64,000 bases of DNA from the NCBI GenBank assembly GCA_022822085.1, contig JAJECK010000096.1:32584-96583 (forward strand), in the 5' to 3' direction. Below are positions 35,276 to 44,233 of the stretch, piece after piece (within the stretch, counting starts at the first letter, position 1; each line of letters begins with the position of its first letter). Origin of the DNA: Candidatus Poribacteria bacterium (GTDB taxonomy: Bacteria > Poribacteria > WGA-4E > WGA-3G). The translations under genes were made by a program, and so were the position numbers. The notes under the pieces are model-generated. The model saw nothing but the letters and a program-made list of their open reading frames with translations. It had not been told where the DNA came from and did no database searches.

Positions 35276-35914
35276 TCAACCTTTTAGATAAATCTTCTGT
35301 AATAGATCCCGATAATTTGACACAGTACTAGCGTTACAAGGTTTATGCCCGTACCATACTTCATCGAATACTGAAACAGCAGGACCGAGTGTTTCTTGTA
35401 AGTTATTGTCAACTTGTGATTGATGTAGATATTCACGATTGGTAAGGCTTTTGTCATAAGGTAAAACACCGCGTTCCTGAAGATGTAATATAGCGGATAA
35501 ATATAGATATCGAAGTGCGCCCCGGAAGTCATCTGCTTCTTCTGCTATGTCGGCTTGAGCAAGTGCAGCTTCCTCTGTCCTTACATTTTCTTCAATAATC
35601 TCATGTTCGATTTCACGCACATTACTAATAAAGTTCATCCGAATCTGTTTAATGAAGAAAATAAAGACAATTCCGATGGCAATTATACCCAGTGGAAATA
35701 GGACATATTTTAATTTAAATTTCTGTACAGGTTTAGGGTTAAGCAGTTTTGCTAACTCGGATTGATATTTTGGGTATGATAGTGACGATTCTGATGGATT
35801 CCACTCCAATTCATTTCGATAAATTTGCTCTTCTGATGCATAGATATTTTGCATAGTCAAACAAAAGAGACTAATAATTATAAAGAAACAAATACTTAGT
35901 TTTAATAATTTCAT
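35276..35914 (-). CDS. DUF4129-domain protein
   Basis: A 212-residue protein. The signal segment at residues 6-25 (SICFFIIISLFCLTMQNIYA) is followed by a short extracytoplasmic stretch, then a membrane helix (VLFPLGIIAIGIVFIFFI). The cytoplasmic DUF4129 end has AEEADDFRGALRYLYLSAIL, then HLQERGVLPYDKSLTNREYL and FDEVWYGHKP, the family pattern. Its ATG overlaps the upstream gene stop by four bases. It probably forms an envelope complex with the DUF4350 protein. Confidence 0.75.
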   Translation of the reverse strand: MKLLKLSICFFIIISLFCLTMQNIYASEEQIYRNELEWNPSESSLSYPKYQSELAKLLNPKPVQKFKLKYVLFPLGIIAIGIVFIFFIKQIRMNFISNVREIEHEIIEENVRTEEAALAQADIAEEADDFRGALRYLYLSAILHLQERGVLPYDKSLTNREYLHQSQVDNNLQETLGPAVSVFDEVWYGHKPCNASTVSNYRDLLQKIYLKG

Positions 35915-36840
35915 TCTTGGCGATGTTCCGAAGGAATTTGGCCAACATTTTGTGTTGCCTGCATTTCAAGATCCAAAGCCTCTTTCCGAATACGCATGTC
36001 AAAGTAAAGAAGTGTTGTACCGATTGAAGCGATTGGTATTAACAGAGCAGTTATACCTAATCCAAAAAAACTTCGAATTAAATATACGAACCAACCGATA
36101 TCTTCAGGAGTGGGGGCAAATATAAATAAAAATGTTTCAATAGGAGTAGCACCAGAAGGTATTTCACCTGTGCCAGGGATCAGAAAGAAAACAAAAGTAA
36201 ATGTAGTAGAAAGAATTGACGAAATCATATAATAAATAAGTATAATAGCTAATATTATGCCACACACTCTCCCCCAATTTCCTTTCACCAATTCAGAACT
36301 ACGACGCAATGAAGCCCCTACGGATGTTTCCTCTACAAGTATAGGTAATGAATATAAACCCCACCGAACAAACATATAGACTGCAAATGGAATTCCAATA
36401 CATGTTATAGATAATCCAGTAATAACCAGCGTATATATTACAGAACCACCTAAGAAAGGTAAGTAAACCCGTAATGTATGCTGCATGGCAGCTTGTGGAG
36501 TGATGCTCTTACCTAAAAACAATTGTGAACTTGCATAACATATAGCACCCAAAATAAATAGAGATAATAACCATGAACATATAATTGTGAGAAATAGACC
36601 AATAAGAATGTTCCCTATCGTATTCCTTAAAACTAAATAAACACCGATTTTATCTATCACATAACCAATTATGAAATAATAAATTAAGATATGAAAAAAG
36701 AGTTGGAAATTATTCCGGTAAAGCGAGAACATCCCATCCAAAATGTCAGTGAGACTCAAAGGCTGTAATGGAGGTAAGGATTCTTGACTTTCATATTCAG
36801 GCACTAAAGAGTTTGTTTCTTGCATCTTTTCCTCGTCCAA
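35911..36840 (-). CDS. Multi-spanning membrane protein
   Basis: A 309-residue integral membrane protein with about six helices (roughly residues 45-70, 80-110, 130-165, 190-225, 245-275). The motif PLSLTDILDGMFSLYRNNFQ before the first helix and SLRRSSELVKGNW before a later one resemble the membrane domain of glycerophosphodiester phosphodiesterase-like/DUF975 proteins. Function is unknown. It is the first gene of the three-gene minus-strand set and is translationally coupled to the DUF4129 gene. Confidence 0.7.
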   Translation of the reverse strand: MDEEKMQETNSLVPEYESQESLPPLQPLSLTDILDGMFSLYRNNFQLFFHILIYYFIIGYVIDKIGVYLVLRNTIGNILIGLFLTIICSWLLSLFILGAICYASSQLFLGKSITPQAAMQHTLRVYLPFLGGSVIYTLVITGLSITCIGIPFAVYMFVRWGLYSLPILVEETSVGASLRRSSELVKGNWGRVCGIILAIILIYYMISSILSTTFTFVFFLIPGTGEIPSGATPIETFLFIFAPTPEDIGWFVYLIRSFFGLGITALLIPIASIGTTLLYFDMRIRKEALDLEMQATQNVGQIPSEHRQE

Positions 36841-36983
36841 GTGAGTATTTTTAGCAATATGTATATTCTATATCATTTTTGCTTTATTTTCAAGACAATG
36901 TAAATGATGGGTGAGTAAAGTTTTTGTCCCTTATCTGTCTGAACACGGATTATTGCCAAATCAACGGTATGCATCATGGTGCA

Positions 36984-37039
36984 TGCGTCTTTGTACCGTC
37001 CGCTTCCAGATTGCGTCTTTGTACCGTCCGCTTCCAGAT
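36984..37039. repeat. 28-base tandem duplication (two copies)
   Basis: GCGTCTTTGTACCGTCCGCT followed by TCCAGATT is present twice in direct succession with no differences, in non-coding DNA. Confidence 0.8.
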
Positions 37040-37158
37040 TGCGCATTGGGAGATAGCACAAACCGGAAGTTTATGTTCCAAAACGCTTGCGAGTTTGGTG
37101 TCCTCCGAGATTCTTACAACACATGCAAAAAACTTTACACACACATACTCCTTAATCG

Positions 37159-37225
37159 GAGTTGCTTTTTTCTGACAGATTCTGATATAATAATCAGATA
37201 AGATTGAACGTCAGAAAAGCAACTC
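37159..37225. repeat. Long inverted repeat / hairpin
   Basis: GAGTTGCTTTTTTCTGAC at 37159-37176 pairs with GTCAGAAAAGCAACTC at 37210-37225, two bases looping out. An inner palindrome, TCTGAT with ATCAGA, lies inside. The size and shape suggest a small non-autonomous repeat or a structured RNA. Confidence 0.6.
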
Positions 37226-37383
37226 GCTTTTTGAGTTTATTAGGGGTGACAACCCCCTAATTTCTTATCTATATTGGACCATATAAACCCAGTCTACACA
37301 AAGATTTAGGACACTTTTTTAAAAACTTTTTCCAAGTCCAAAACGACTAATTCCGAAACAATATAATACCAGAAACTAAAAGT

Positions 37384-38130
37384 ATGTCCAATCTCAATGT
37401 ATTAAAAAATAAATTGAAATCGCGAATTGACAAGTATTCGGATGTAAAGAGAAAAAAATGGTTTGAAAATTATATCAAACACAATACAAAATACCGTGGT
37501 GTTGAAATCACAACGGTTAGAACCGAACTAAAAGATTGGTATAAACAGGAAAAAATTGACGAACTTGCTCTTGATGAACAGTTAAACTTAGCACTTTCCT
37601 TCTTTGAAGAGGAATATGCAGAAGATAAATTTTCTGGAATCCTATTCTTGCAGCTTTATCTATGCGATAAGTTTGACTACCGAGTATTACTGGCAAGATT
37701 TGAATCTATATTTGAGAATGGCCTTATATACGATTGGAGTGTGTGCGATTGGTTTTGTACCAGAGTATTGCGTCAGATGATAAAGTCAAACGGAGATAAA
37801 TGTGCAGAAGCAATAACCGAATGGAATTCTGCAGAAAATCTATGGCAAGCAAGGTGTTCTCTTGTGTCATTCACAACATTAACTAAAGACAATAGATACA
37901 CTACACTTTTATTAGAATCGTGCGATAAACTGATAAGACGCGAAGAAAGATTTGCAAAAACTGCAGTCGGATGGATATTGCGGGAATTGTCAAAAGCACA
38001 AAAACAAGTTGTAGTAGATTTTATAGAGGAATATCGTCAACACTTTTCACGTGAAAGTCATGAAAATGCTATCAAGTATTTTGAAAAAGTTGAAAAGAAA
38101 AAATTGAGAGAATTACTAAAATCTTTATAA
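37384..38130 (+). CDS. DNA alkylation repair protein (AlkD family)
   Basis: A 248-residue all-helical HEAT-like repeat protein. YRGVEITTVRTELKDWY near residue 38, FSGILFLQLYLCDKF, IYDWSVCDWFCTRVLRQMI (the W-D-D-type substrate-binding region of AlkD) and FAKTAVGWILRELSK are family landmarks. AlkD excises positively charged alkylated bases such as 3-methyladenine without base flipping. It is convergent with the ABC exporter genes, with only six bases between stops. The length matches the family (about 230-250). Confidence 0.85.
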   Translation: MSNLNVLKNKLKSRIDKYSDVKRKKWFENYIKHNTKYRGVEITTVRTELKDWYKQEKIDELALDEQLNLALSFFEEEYAEDKFSGILFLQLYLCDKFDYRVLLARFESIFENGLIYDWSVCDWFCTRVLRQMIKSNGDKCAEAITEWNSAENLWQARCSLVSFTTLTKDNRYTTLLLESCDKLIRREERFAKTAVGWILRELSKAQKQVVVDFIEEYRQHFSRESHENAIKYFEKVEKKKLRELLKSL

Positions 38131-38136
38131 GTCTTA

Positions 38137-39948
38137 CTACAGTTTTTTTCTGCCTTCCTGCCCCTTATACTGCAGCTGATACAACCGATAATATATACCA
38201 TTCTTCTGTAATAACTCGTTGTGTGTCCCAGATTCACGAATTTCGCCGCGATGCAGGACGATAATCTTATCTGCATTTTGGATTGTTGACAAACGATGTG
38301 CAATTACCACTGATGTCCGATCTTCCATCAAACGGCTGAGCGCATCCTCAATCAAGATTTCCGTTTCAGTATCAACACTTGAGGTCGCTTCATCAAGGAT
38401 AAGGATACTTGGATCGGATGCCAATGCACGTGCAAAAGCGACTAACTGCTTCTGTCCAACAGACAAGCCGCCTCCATCCTCTTTAATTTCTGTGTTGTAG
38501 TTGTCCGACATTTTTTGGACAAACCGGTCTAAATGTACATCTTCTGAAGATTGACGCACCTGTTGAGGTGAGATTGATGTATCTCGTAAACTAATATTAT
38601 GTTCAATGGAATCGGAGAAAAGAAAGATATTTTGTTGAACAATGCTGATTGCACTTCGTAACTCCTCAAGGTTCATCTCCCTAATGTCCACACCATCAAT
38701 CAGTATCTGTCCTTTATTGATTTCATAGAATCTGCAAAGTAAGTTGATGATTGATGTTTTTCCTGCCCCCGTATGTCCTACAAGTGCCACCTTTTCCCCA
38801 GGTGAAACCTTAAATGATACATCTTTCAGAACATAATCTTCATCATTGTAAGCGAACCATACATTCCGAAATTCAATCTCACCTTTCAATGTCTCTCTAC
38901 CAGTTTTGTCTACTGTGGACACGATAGAGGGTTCTGTGTCAAGTAGATGGAAGATCCGTTCTGATGAAGCCATCGCATTCTGAAATATAGTATATTTTTC
39001 ACTCAACTCACGAATTGGCCAGAAGAAACGTTCTGCCAAACGTAGAAATAAAACCAACACGCCAAATGTCATAGCACTCTGTACCATCTGTCCACCACCA
39101 TACCAGATTATCACCGCTGTCGCAAGCGATGCCGTTACTTCAATTAACGGATGAAAGATTGAGAAATAGAAGATACTCTTCAGGTTTGCTGCGAGATATC
39201 TACGATTGCGTTCATTAAATCGATGGTAACTACGCGTTTCCTGTGCAAACAATTTCATCGTATTCATACCCACGATATTCTCCTGTAAAAACGCATTAAT
39301 ACGGGCAAGTTGTTTTCGTTGCTCCCGAAAAGCGCGACGCGAATAAATCTGGTAGACAAGTGTTGCAATGAAGATAATTGGTATCACTGTGAATGTAACA
39401 AGTGCGAATTTCCAGTTGTAGAGTAGCATCGTTACCATTATACCCAGAATTGACAACAGATTTCCGAAGACTGTGATGACTCCAGACGTAAAGAGTTCGT
39501 TTAAAACCTGCACATCACCCATCACCCGTGTCATCAGTCTTCCCACAGGATTCTTGTCAAAATACTGTACATCTAAACGTTGTAAATGTGAAAAGAGATT
39601 CTGACGAAGGTCGCGCATTACATGTTGTCCGATCATCTGCATACGATATTCTTCAAAATAGGCAAATACAAACTCACCAACCAAGCCTAGGACAAGTAAA
39701 CCTGCAATTATACCCAAACCATCCAATTCACCTGGGGTAATATGTTTATCAATTCCTATTTGAATGAGAATAGGTCCAACCAAACGAGATAGGGTAGTAC
39801 CAATCATAAGGAAGGAGATTATAATTAATTGAAATGTGTATGGTTTGAGATAAGAAAGGAGACGTTTCATCAACACTCGGTCATATACTTTACCAAGATC
39901 ATCCTCTTCATCGCTATATTCATATAGGTTACTACCCATACCAAACAT
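38137..39948 (-). CDS. ABC exporter half-transporter, subunit with the canonical ATPase Glu
   Basis: A 603-residue half-transporter with six membrane helices (residues about 35-330) and a C-terminal nucleotide-binding domain. Walker A is GHTGAGKTSI, Walker B is ILILDEATSSVDTETE with the catalytic Glu, and the H-loop is IAHRLSTI. The signature is LSVGQKQL, with Val in place of the first Gly of LSGGQ. The TM domain has FFWPIRELSEKYTIFQNA, typical of multidrug/lipid exporters. It follows the other half by 14 bases, and the two probably form a heterodimer. Confidence 0.92.
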   Translation of the reverse strand: MFGMGSNLYEYSDEEDDLGKVYDRVLMKRLLSYLKPYTFQLIIISFLMIGTTLSRLVGPILIQIGIDKHITPGELDGLGIIAGLLVLGLVGEFVFAYFEEYRMQMIGQHVMRDLRQNLFSHLQRLDVQYFDKNPVGRLMTRVMGDVQVLNELFTSGVITVFGNLLSILGIMVTMLLYNWKFALVTFTVIPIIFIATLVYQIYSRRAFREQRKQLARINAFLQENIVGMNTMKLFAQETRSYHRFNERNRRYLAANLKSIFYFSIFHPLIEVTASLATAVIIWYGGGQMVQSAMTFGVLVLFLRLAERFFWPIRELSEKYTIFQNAMASSERIFHLLDTEPSIVSTVDKTGRETLKGEIEFRNVWFAYNDEDYVLKDVSFKVSPGEKVALVGHTGAGKTSIINLLCRFYEINKGQILIDGVDIREMNLEELRSAISIVQQNIFLFSDSIEHNISLRDTSISPQQVRQSSEDVHLDRFVQKMSDNYNTEIKEDGGGLSVGQKQLVAFARALASDPSILILDEATSSVDTETEILIEDALSRLMEDRTSVVIAHRLSTIQNADKIIVLHRGEIRESGTHNELLQKNGIYYRLYQLQYKGQEGRKKL

Positions 39949-39962
39949 GTCTGTGTCCCTCT

Positions 39963-41726
39963 TTAAAGTTCTTCAAGTTCATCTTGTAGGAGTTGTGTTT
40001 CATATATTCCCGCGTAAATTCCGTTCTGTTTGAGTAATTGGTCATGTGTCCCCGATTCGACTATACTTCCATCATTCAGGACGATGATATGGTCCGCTGC
40101 TTTAACAGTTGATATTCTATGGGAAATTAGTATTGTTGTCCGATCTTTCATAATGTCATCAAGTCTTTCAAGTATTGTATCTTCAGTTTGTGTATCTACA
40201 TTTGCAAACGCATCATCAAGTATCAGTATTTTCGGTTTAATTATAATAGCACGAGCGAGTGCGCTTCTTTGCCGTTGTCCACCTGAAATTGTAATCCCGC
40301 GTTCTCCAAGAAATGTCCGCAATCCATCTGGAAACTCCTCTATTTGTGACAATAGGTCAGCATTATGGGCTGCTTGTCTGATCTCTTCATCATTAGGGTC
40401 TTCTACACCATAAGCAATATTATTACGTAAATAATCTGAAAACAGAAAGGGTTCCTGCTCTACGAATCCGATATTTGTACGGAGTAATCTTAAAGGTATA
40501 TCTTGAATATCAACACCATCAATAAATATTGTTCCTCGTTCAGCTTGACGAATTCGTGGAATCAGACTAACAAGTGTAGACTTCCCAGATCCTGTTCCGC
40601 CAACTATAGCAAGTGTTTTGCCTTGTTCTATGGTTAAATTAATGTCTTTTAGGACAGGAACGCCATCAGGATAAGTGAAATTTAGGTCTTTAATTGTTAT
40701 TTCTCCATTGATACTTTTCATATCCCATTTCACACTATCGCCATCATAGATTTCTGGTTCTTCACTGAGGATTACGTTGATGCGATCCATTGATGCCGCG
40801 CCCCGTTCAAATGTGTTAACTATAAAACCGAGAGTGATTATCGGTCGTCTCAGCATCATGAGATAAGCCAAAAATGCAACAAATTCACCCAAACTGATGA
40901 TCCCTTCAATTACATGGACACCCCCCATCCATAAAAGTACTACAGCACTGATACCAGGTAGAAAATTAAACAGTGGAAAGAAGAAAGACATAAATCGGAT
41001 TTGATTGTGATTACGATTGACAAAATCTTGATTTAATTCGTTGAAATGTTCTATCTCACTTGCTTCAAGTGTATATGCCTTGACAACACGAACACCTGAC
41101 AGATTCTCTTGAACCTTAGTATTCATCGTTGAAAAACCTTCTTGGATTTTCTCATATAAGGTATATATATGCTTTCCAAGTAAACGTATAATTATTGCAA
41201 GAATAGGATAGGGTATCAAAGCAATAATTGTCAGAGTAGGATCAATGCGCAGCATGATGGCAAGTGCTAATCCAAAAAAAACAATGGCATCAGCAGTATA
41301 CATAATTGCACTGCTGAGCACCATCCTGATAGCATTCAGATCACTTGTTGCACGAGTCATTAAATCACCCGTTCTAACATTATCGTAATAGGATGCGGAT
41401 AGTTTTTGAAGGTGGAGAAAAAAGTCAGCGCGTAGATGGAATTCCGTCCGCCGTGCCACACCTTGGATAATGCGACGTTGGGCAAATCGCAAAATTCCCC
41501 CTACAAGTGCAACACCAAATATCAGTAGAGCAAAAAACAAAATACGCCCTTGGGTGACTGACAAGTTCGGGTCATTTGTGGCTTGATCTAACTCGTCAAT
41601 AATGATCTGCAATATCTTAGGACTAATCAGCAGAAGTCCGTTTGTTATCAGCACAAGGATGAAGCTGAATAGAATTTGATATTTATAACGTATGATGTAT
41701 TTCTTGAGACCGAATAGACTGCGAAT
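39963..41726 (-). CDS. ABC exporter half-transporter, subunit with degenerate Walker B (probable AUU start)
   Basis: About 587 residues if translated from ATT at 41724-41726. That start gives (M)RSLFGLKKYIIRYKYQI before helix 1 and has AAAGGA eight bases upstream. The first standard start, GTG at 41654, would cut into helix 1. The frame is closed by TAA just upstream of the ATT. The NBD has Walker A GGTGSGKST, signature ISGGQRQR, and Walker B ILILDDAFANVDT with Asp where the catalytic Glu belongs. This matches the degenerate-site subunit of heterodimeric exporters such as TM287/288. The substrate is unknown. Confidence 0.85.
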   Translation of the reverse strand: MRSLFGLKKYIIRYKYQILFSFILVLITNGLLLISPKILQIIIDELDQATNDPNLSVTQGRILFFALLIFGVALVGGILRFAQRRIIQGVARRTEFHLRADFFLHLQKLSASYYDNVRTGDLMTRATSDLNAIRMVLSSAIMYTADAIVFFGLALAIMLRIDPTLTIIALIPYPILAIIIRLLGKHIYTLYEKIQEGFSTMNTKVQENLSGVRVVKAYTLEASEIEHFNELNQDFVNRNHNQIRFMSFFFPLFNFLPGISAVVLLWMGGVHVIEGIISLGEFVAFLAYLMMLRRPIITLGFIVNTFERGAASMDRINVILSEEPEIYDGDSVKWDMKSINGEITIKDLNFTYPDGVPVLKDINLTIEQGKTLAIVGGTGSGKSTLVSLIPRIRQAERGTIFIDGVDIQDIPLRLLRTNIGFVEQEPFLFSDYLRNNIAYGVEDPNDEEIRQAAHNADLLSQIEEFPDGLRTFLGERGITISGGQRQRSALARAIIIKPKILILDDAFANVDTQTEDTILERLDDIMKDRTTILISHRISTVKAADHIIVLNDGSIVESGTHDQLLKQNGIYAGIYETQLLQDELEEL

Positions 41727-41961
41727 GTTAAGTATCCTTTACGCAACAGTTAATCAGTGCGGTATAATGTGAAACTTGATAATGAATTTTGACGTGTATT
41801 TATGTTCGGTGTTTATTTTCGTTTGCAAATCAGATAAACCAGGCGCAAACCCAAACGTCAGTCGCGCTGATAACTGATCAAAAAGTGCATCCAATTATAC
41901 GTATAAGTGTAGAATTTAAAGTATTCACAAATTAAAATAAAATACACTTAAGAGGTGAAAT

Positions 41962-42426
41962 ATGAACGAAAGATTTGAACCACAAAATATGGAAGAAGTT
42001 GAGAAGGCATTAAGCTATTTCAAAAGCTTCCATGACGGATATGTTGAAGGAATAGAAATAAAATTTGAAAACTACAAAGGATTTAATGAGGATGGTGAGG
42101 CAAATGGGATAAGAAGGGCTGATATGACAATTGTCCTTACTGTCAATGCCTACCCTTATGGAAAGGACCACAATCAATTAGTGCAAGTTGAATTCATAGA
42201 TGTAAAATCTTTTGAAATCATACATGAACGAGATGAAAGCGGATTTGGTGGTCCAGATTGGGGTATTTCCAATGCATTTGCAGATTCTGCTCCCAAACCT
42301 CATGAAAATGACATCTTCTGGGACTTCTATTTTCTATGTGAAAAAGCAAAGTATGAAGTCACTTGTTCAAAATTAGTCTTTATCAATCTCGGTTATATTA
42401 TGAATAAAACTGAATCCTTGGGTTAG
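41962..42426 (+). CDS. Hypothetical protein, possibly immunity-protein-like
   Basis: A 154-residue soluble acidic protein with a good ribosome binding site (AAGAGGTGAAAT before ATG). The segment FKSFHDGYVEGIEIKF near residue 22 is reminiscent of immunity proteins of the Imm50 type, in which an 'FHDs.v..i' start is common; this is a weak resemblance. The C-terminal half is beta-rich (FWDFYFLCEKAKYEVTCSKL). No toxin gene lies beside it. Neighbouring DNA has hairpins on the 3' side. Confidence 0.5.
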   Translation: MNERFEPQNMEEVEKALSYFKSFHDGYVEGIEIKFENYKGFNEDGEANGIRRADMTIVLTVNAYPYGKDHNQLVQVEFIDVKSFEIIHERDESGFGGPDWGISNAFADSAPKPHENDIFWDFYFLCEKAKYEVTCSKLVFINLGYIMNKTESLG

Positions 42427-42446
42427 AAGGACTTCAATTAACAAAC

Positions 42447-42473
42447 ACCCCTCTCACTTTGTATGAGGGGGGT
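42447..42473 (+). terminator. GC-rich hairpin after the 154-codon gene
   Basis: ACCCCTC and GAGGGGGGT form a strong stem 20 bases after the stop at 42426. No clear run of T follows, so termination is plausible but not certain. Confidence 0.4.
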
Positions 42474-42530
42474 CCCACCCTTGACACACTCTCACATTGT
42501 AGCTGGGATTCCAATCCTGATTCAAAGTAG

Positions 42531-42576
42531 TATCTATAAAGGTTGGTTGAGAAACAAAACCCAACCTCTATAGATA
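42531..42576. repeat. Hairpin upstream of gnd
   Basis: TATCTATAAAGGTTGG at 42531-42546 pairs with CCAACCTCTATAGATA at 42561-42576 (one mismatch) around a 14-base loop. It lies upstream of the gnd promoter, so it is a repeat or terminator rather than part of the gnd leader. Confidence 0.55.
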
Positions 42577-42648
42577 TTGCAATGGTTTCTGTGATATTAG
42601 CACATAAGCTCTACATGCCCTATAACCCTACGTACATCTAATTTGCTG

Positions 42649-42694
42649 TTGACTTACTGTCATTTACAGTGTATGATATACATAGCATATCATA
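42649..42694 (+). promoter_or_regulatory. Predicted sigma-70 promoter of gnd with overlapping palindrome
   Basis: TTGACT at 42649-42654 and TATGAT at 42672-42677 are separated by exactly 17 bases. A perfect inverted repeat, TATGATAT at 42672-42679 with ATATCATA at 42687-42694, covers the -10 box and the expected start of transcription. It could serve as a repressor operator. Confidence 0.55.
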
Positions 42695-42712
42695 TAATAG
42701 GAGGAGACAAAT

Positions 42713-44176
42713 TTGGCAGCAGATATTGGACTCATCGGATTAGCAGTGATGGGTGAAAACCTCGCTCTGAATATGGAAAGCAAAGGTTTTGAAGTGGCGG
42801 TTTTTAACCGAACCGTCTCGCGAGTTGATGATTTCATTGCAGGTGCAGCAAAAGGAAAAAATATTGTTGGGACACACTCTATTCCTGAATTTATAAAACA
42901 ATTAGAAATACCGCGTAAAATCATCTTGATGGTGAAAGCAGGGGAACCTGTTGATGCGTTCATTGAATTACTCGTGCCACACCTCTCAAAAGGCGACTTG
43001 ATTATTGATGGAGGTAACTCCAATTTCAATGACACTATTCGTCGACACGCGGAACTTGCAGAACAGGACATTCTATTTATCGGCACGGGAATCTCTGGCG
43101 GTGAGGAAGGCGCATTAAAGGGCCCTGCGATGATGCCTGGTGGGTCAGAGGAAGCATATACGCTCGTTGAACCGATCTTCACGAAGATTGCAGCACAGGT
43201 CCAAGGCACACCGTGCTGTTCGTATATCGGGCCGAACGGTGCGGGACATTACGTCAAAATGGTGCATAACGGCATTGAGTATGGTGACATGCAATTGATT
43301 TGCGAAGCATACTCCCTCATGAAGAACATATTGTGTATGAATGCTGATGAAATGCATGAAGTGTTCAACAAATGGAATCGAGGTGAACTCAACTCGTATC
43401 TCATTGAGATAACTGCAGACATCTTTACACAACGCGATTCCAACGGCACACCATTTGTTGATGTTGTTTTGGATAAAGCGGGGCAGAAAGGCACTGGAAA
43501 ATGGACAAGCATTTCTGCATTAGATCTCGGCATATCCGCACCTACTATCGCTGAGGCAGTTTTTGCACGTTGTATCTCTGCGATTAAAGACGAACGCGTA
43601 AATGCATCTGATAAAATAGATGGACCGTCTGGCACCTATGATGGAGATAGGGAAGCAGCTTTGCAGGCTATTCATGACGCACTTTATGCAGCAAAAATCT
43701 GTTCCTACGCACAAGGATTTGCACTTATGCGTGAAGCAGGCACTGAATATGAATGGAATCTTGACCTTGGAAAAATCGCTTTAGGTTGGCGTGGCGGATG
43801 TATCATTCGTGCGAAGTTCCTACATCGTATTGCAGAGGCTTATGAACGAAATCCTGACCTGCCAAATCTATTACTTGACTCCTATTTCCGTGGCATTATA
43901 GAAACAGCACAACCCCATTGGCGGAATGTGATTAGCACTGCAACGCAGCTCGGTGTGCCGATTCCAGCGTTCAGTTCTGCATTAGCTTATTTTGATAGTT
44001 ATCGTAGTAGCAGACTTTCTGCTAACCTTATCCAAGCGATGCGTGATTATTTTGGAGCACATACATACAACAAATTGGACCTTGATGGAAATACAATTGT
44101 CGGTGAAGATGGAGAACCAACAGTGTTCCATACCGAATGGATGCTGGAGAACCGCCCAGAAGTTATTGTTGAATAA
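42713..44176 (+). CDS. gnd: 6-phosphogluconate dehydrogenase, decarboxylating
   Basis: This enzyme oxidises 6-phosphogluconate to ribulose 5-phosphate with NADP in the oxidative pentose phosphate pathway. The 487 residues match the long form. The start is TTG, supported by TAGGAGGAG upstream and by the dinucleotide motif IGLIGLAVMGENLALN beginning at residue 5. FIGTGISGGEEGALKGPAMM and GAGHYVKMVHNGIEYGDMQL (with catalytic Lys and nearby Asn) are signatures. GTGKWTSISALDLGISAPTI and the C-terminal helical domain complete it. Two further genes follow closely on the same strand. Confidence 0.96.
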   Translation: MAADIGLIGLAVMGENLALNMESKGFEVAVFNRTVSRVDDFIAGAAKGKNIVGTHSIPEFIKQLEIPRKIILMVKAGEPVDAFIELLVPHLSKGDLIIDGGNSNFNDTIRRHAELAEQDILFIGTGISGGEEGALKGPAMMPGGSEEAYTLVEPIFTKIAAQVQGTPCCSYIGPNGAGHYVKMVHNGIEYGDMQLICEAYSLMKNILCMNADEMHEVFNKWNRGELNSYLIEITADIFTQRDSNGTPFVDVVLDKAGQKGTGKWTSISALDLGISAPTIAEAVFARCISAIKDERVNASDKIDGPSGTYDGDREAALQAIHDALYAAKICSYAQGFALMREAGTEYEWNLDLGKIALGWRGGCIIRAKFLHRIAEAYERNPDLPNLLLDSYFRGIIETAQPHWRNVISTATQLGVPIPAFSSALAYFDSYRSSRLSANLIQAMRDYFGAHTYNKLDLDGNTIVGEDGEPTVFHTEWMLENRPEVIVE

Positions 44177-44233
44177 GGTTGCAGGCACACTCCGCTGTGC
44201 CGTAGCCCAAGGTATTCTTTTAAAGGAGAATTC

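Larger units (their letters stand above)
36841..37383. other. Divergent intergenic region of 543 bases
   Basis: This stretch lies between the membrane-protein operon and alkD. It contains a 28-base tandem duplication, a long hairpin at 37159-37225, and a second hairpin at 37239-37261 (ATTAGGGG/CCCCTAAT). Since both flanking genes point away, the hairpins are not terminators of these genes. I found no convincing ORF. Confidence 0.5.

Noticed and set aside
36984..37039. Possible CRISPR array start
   Set aside because: The two 28-base units abut without a spacer and there are no further copies or cas genes.
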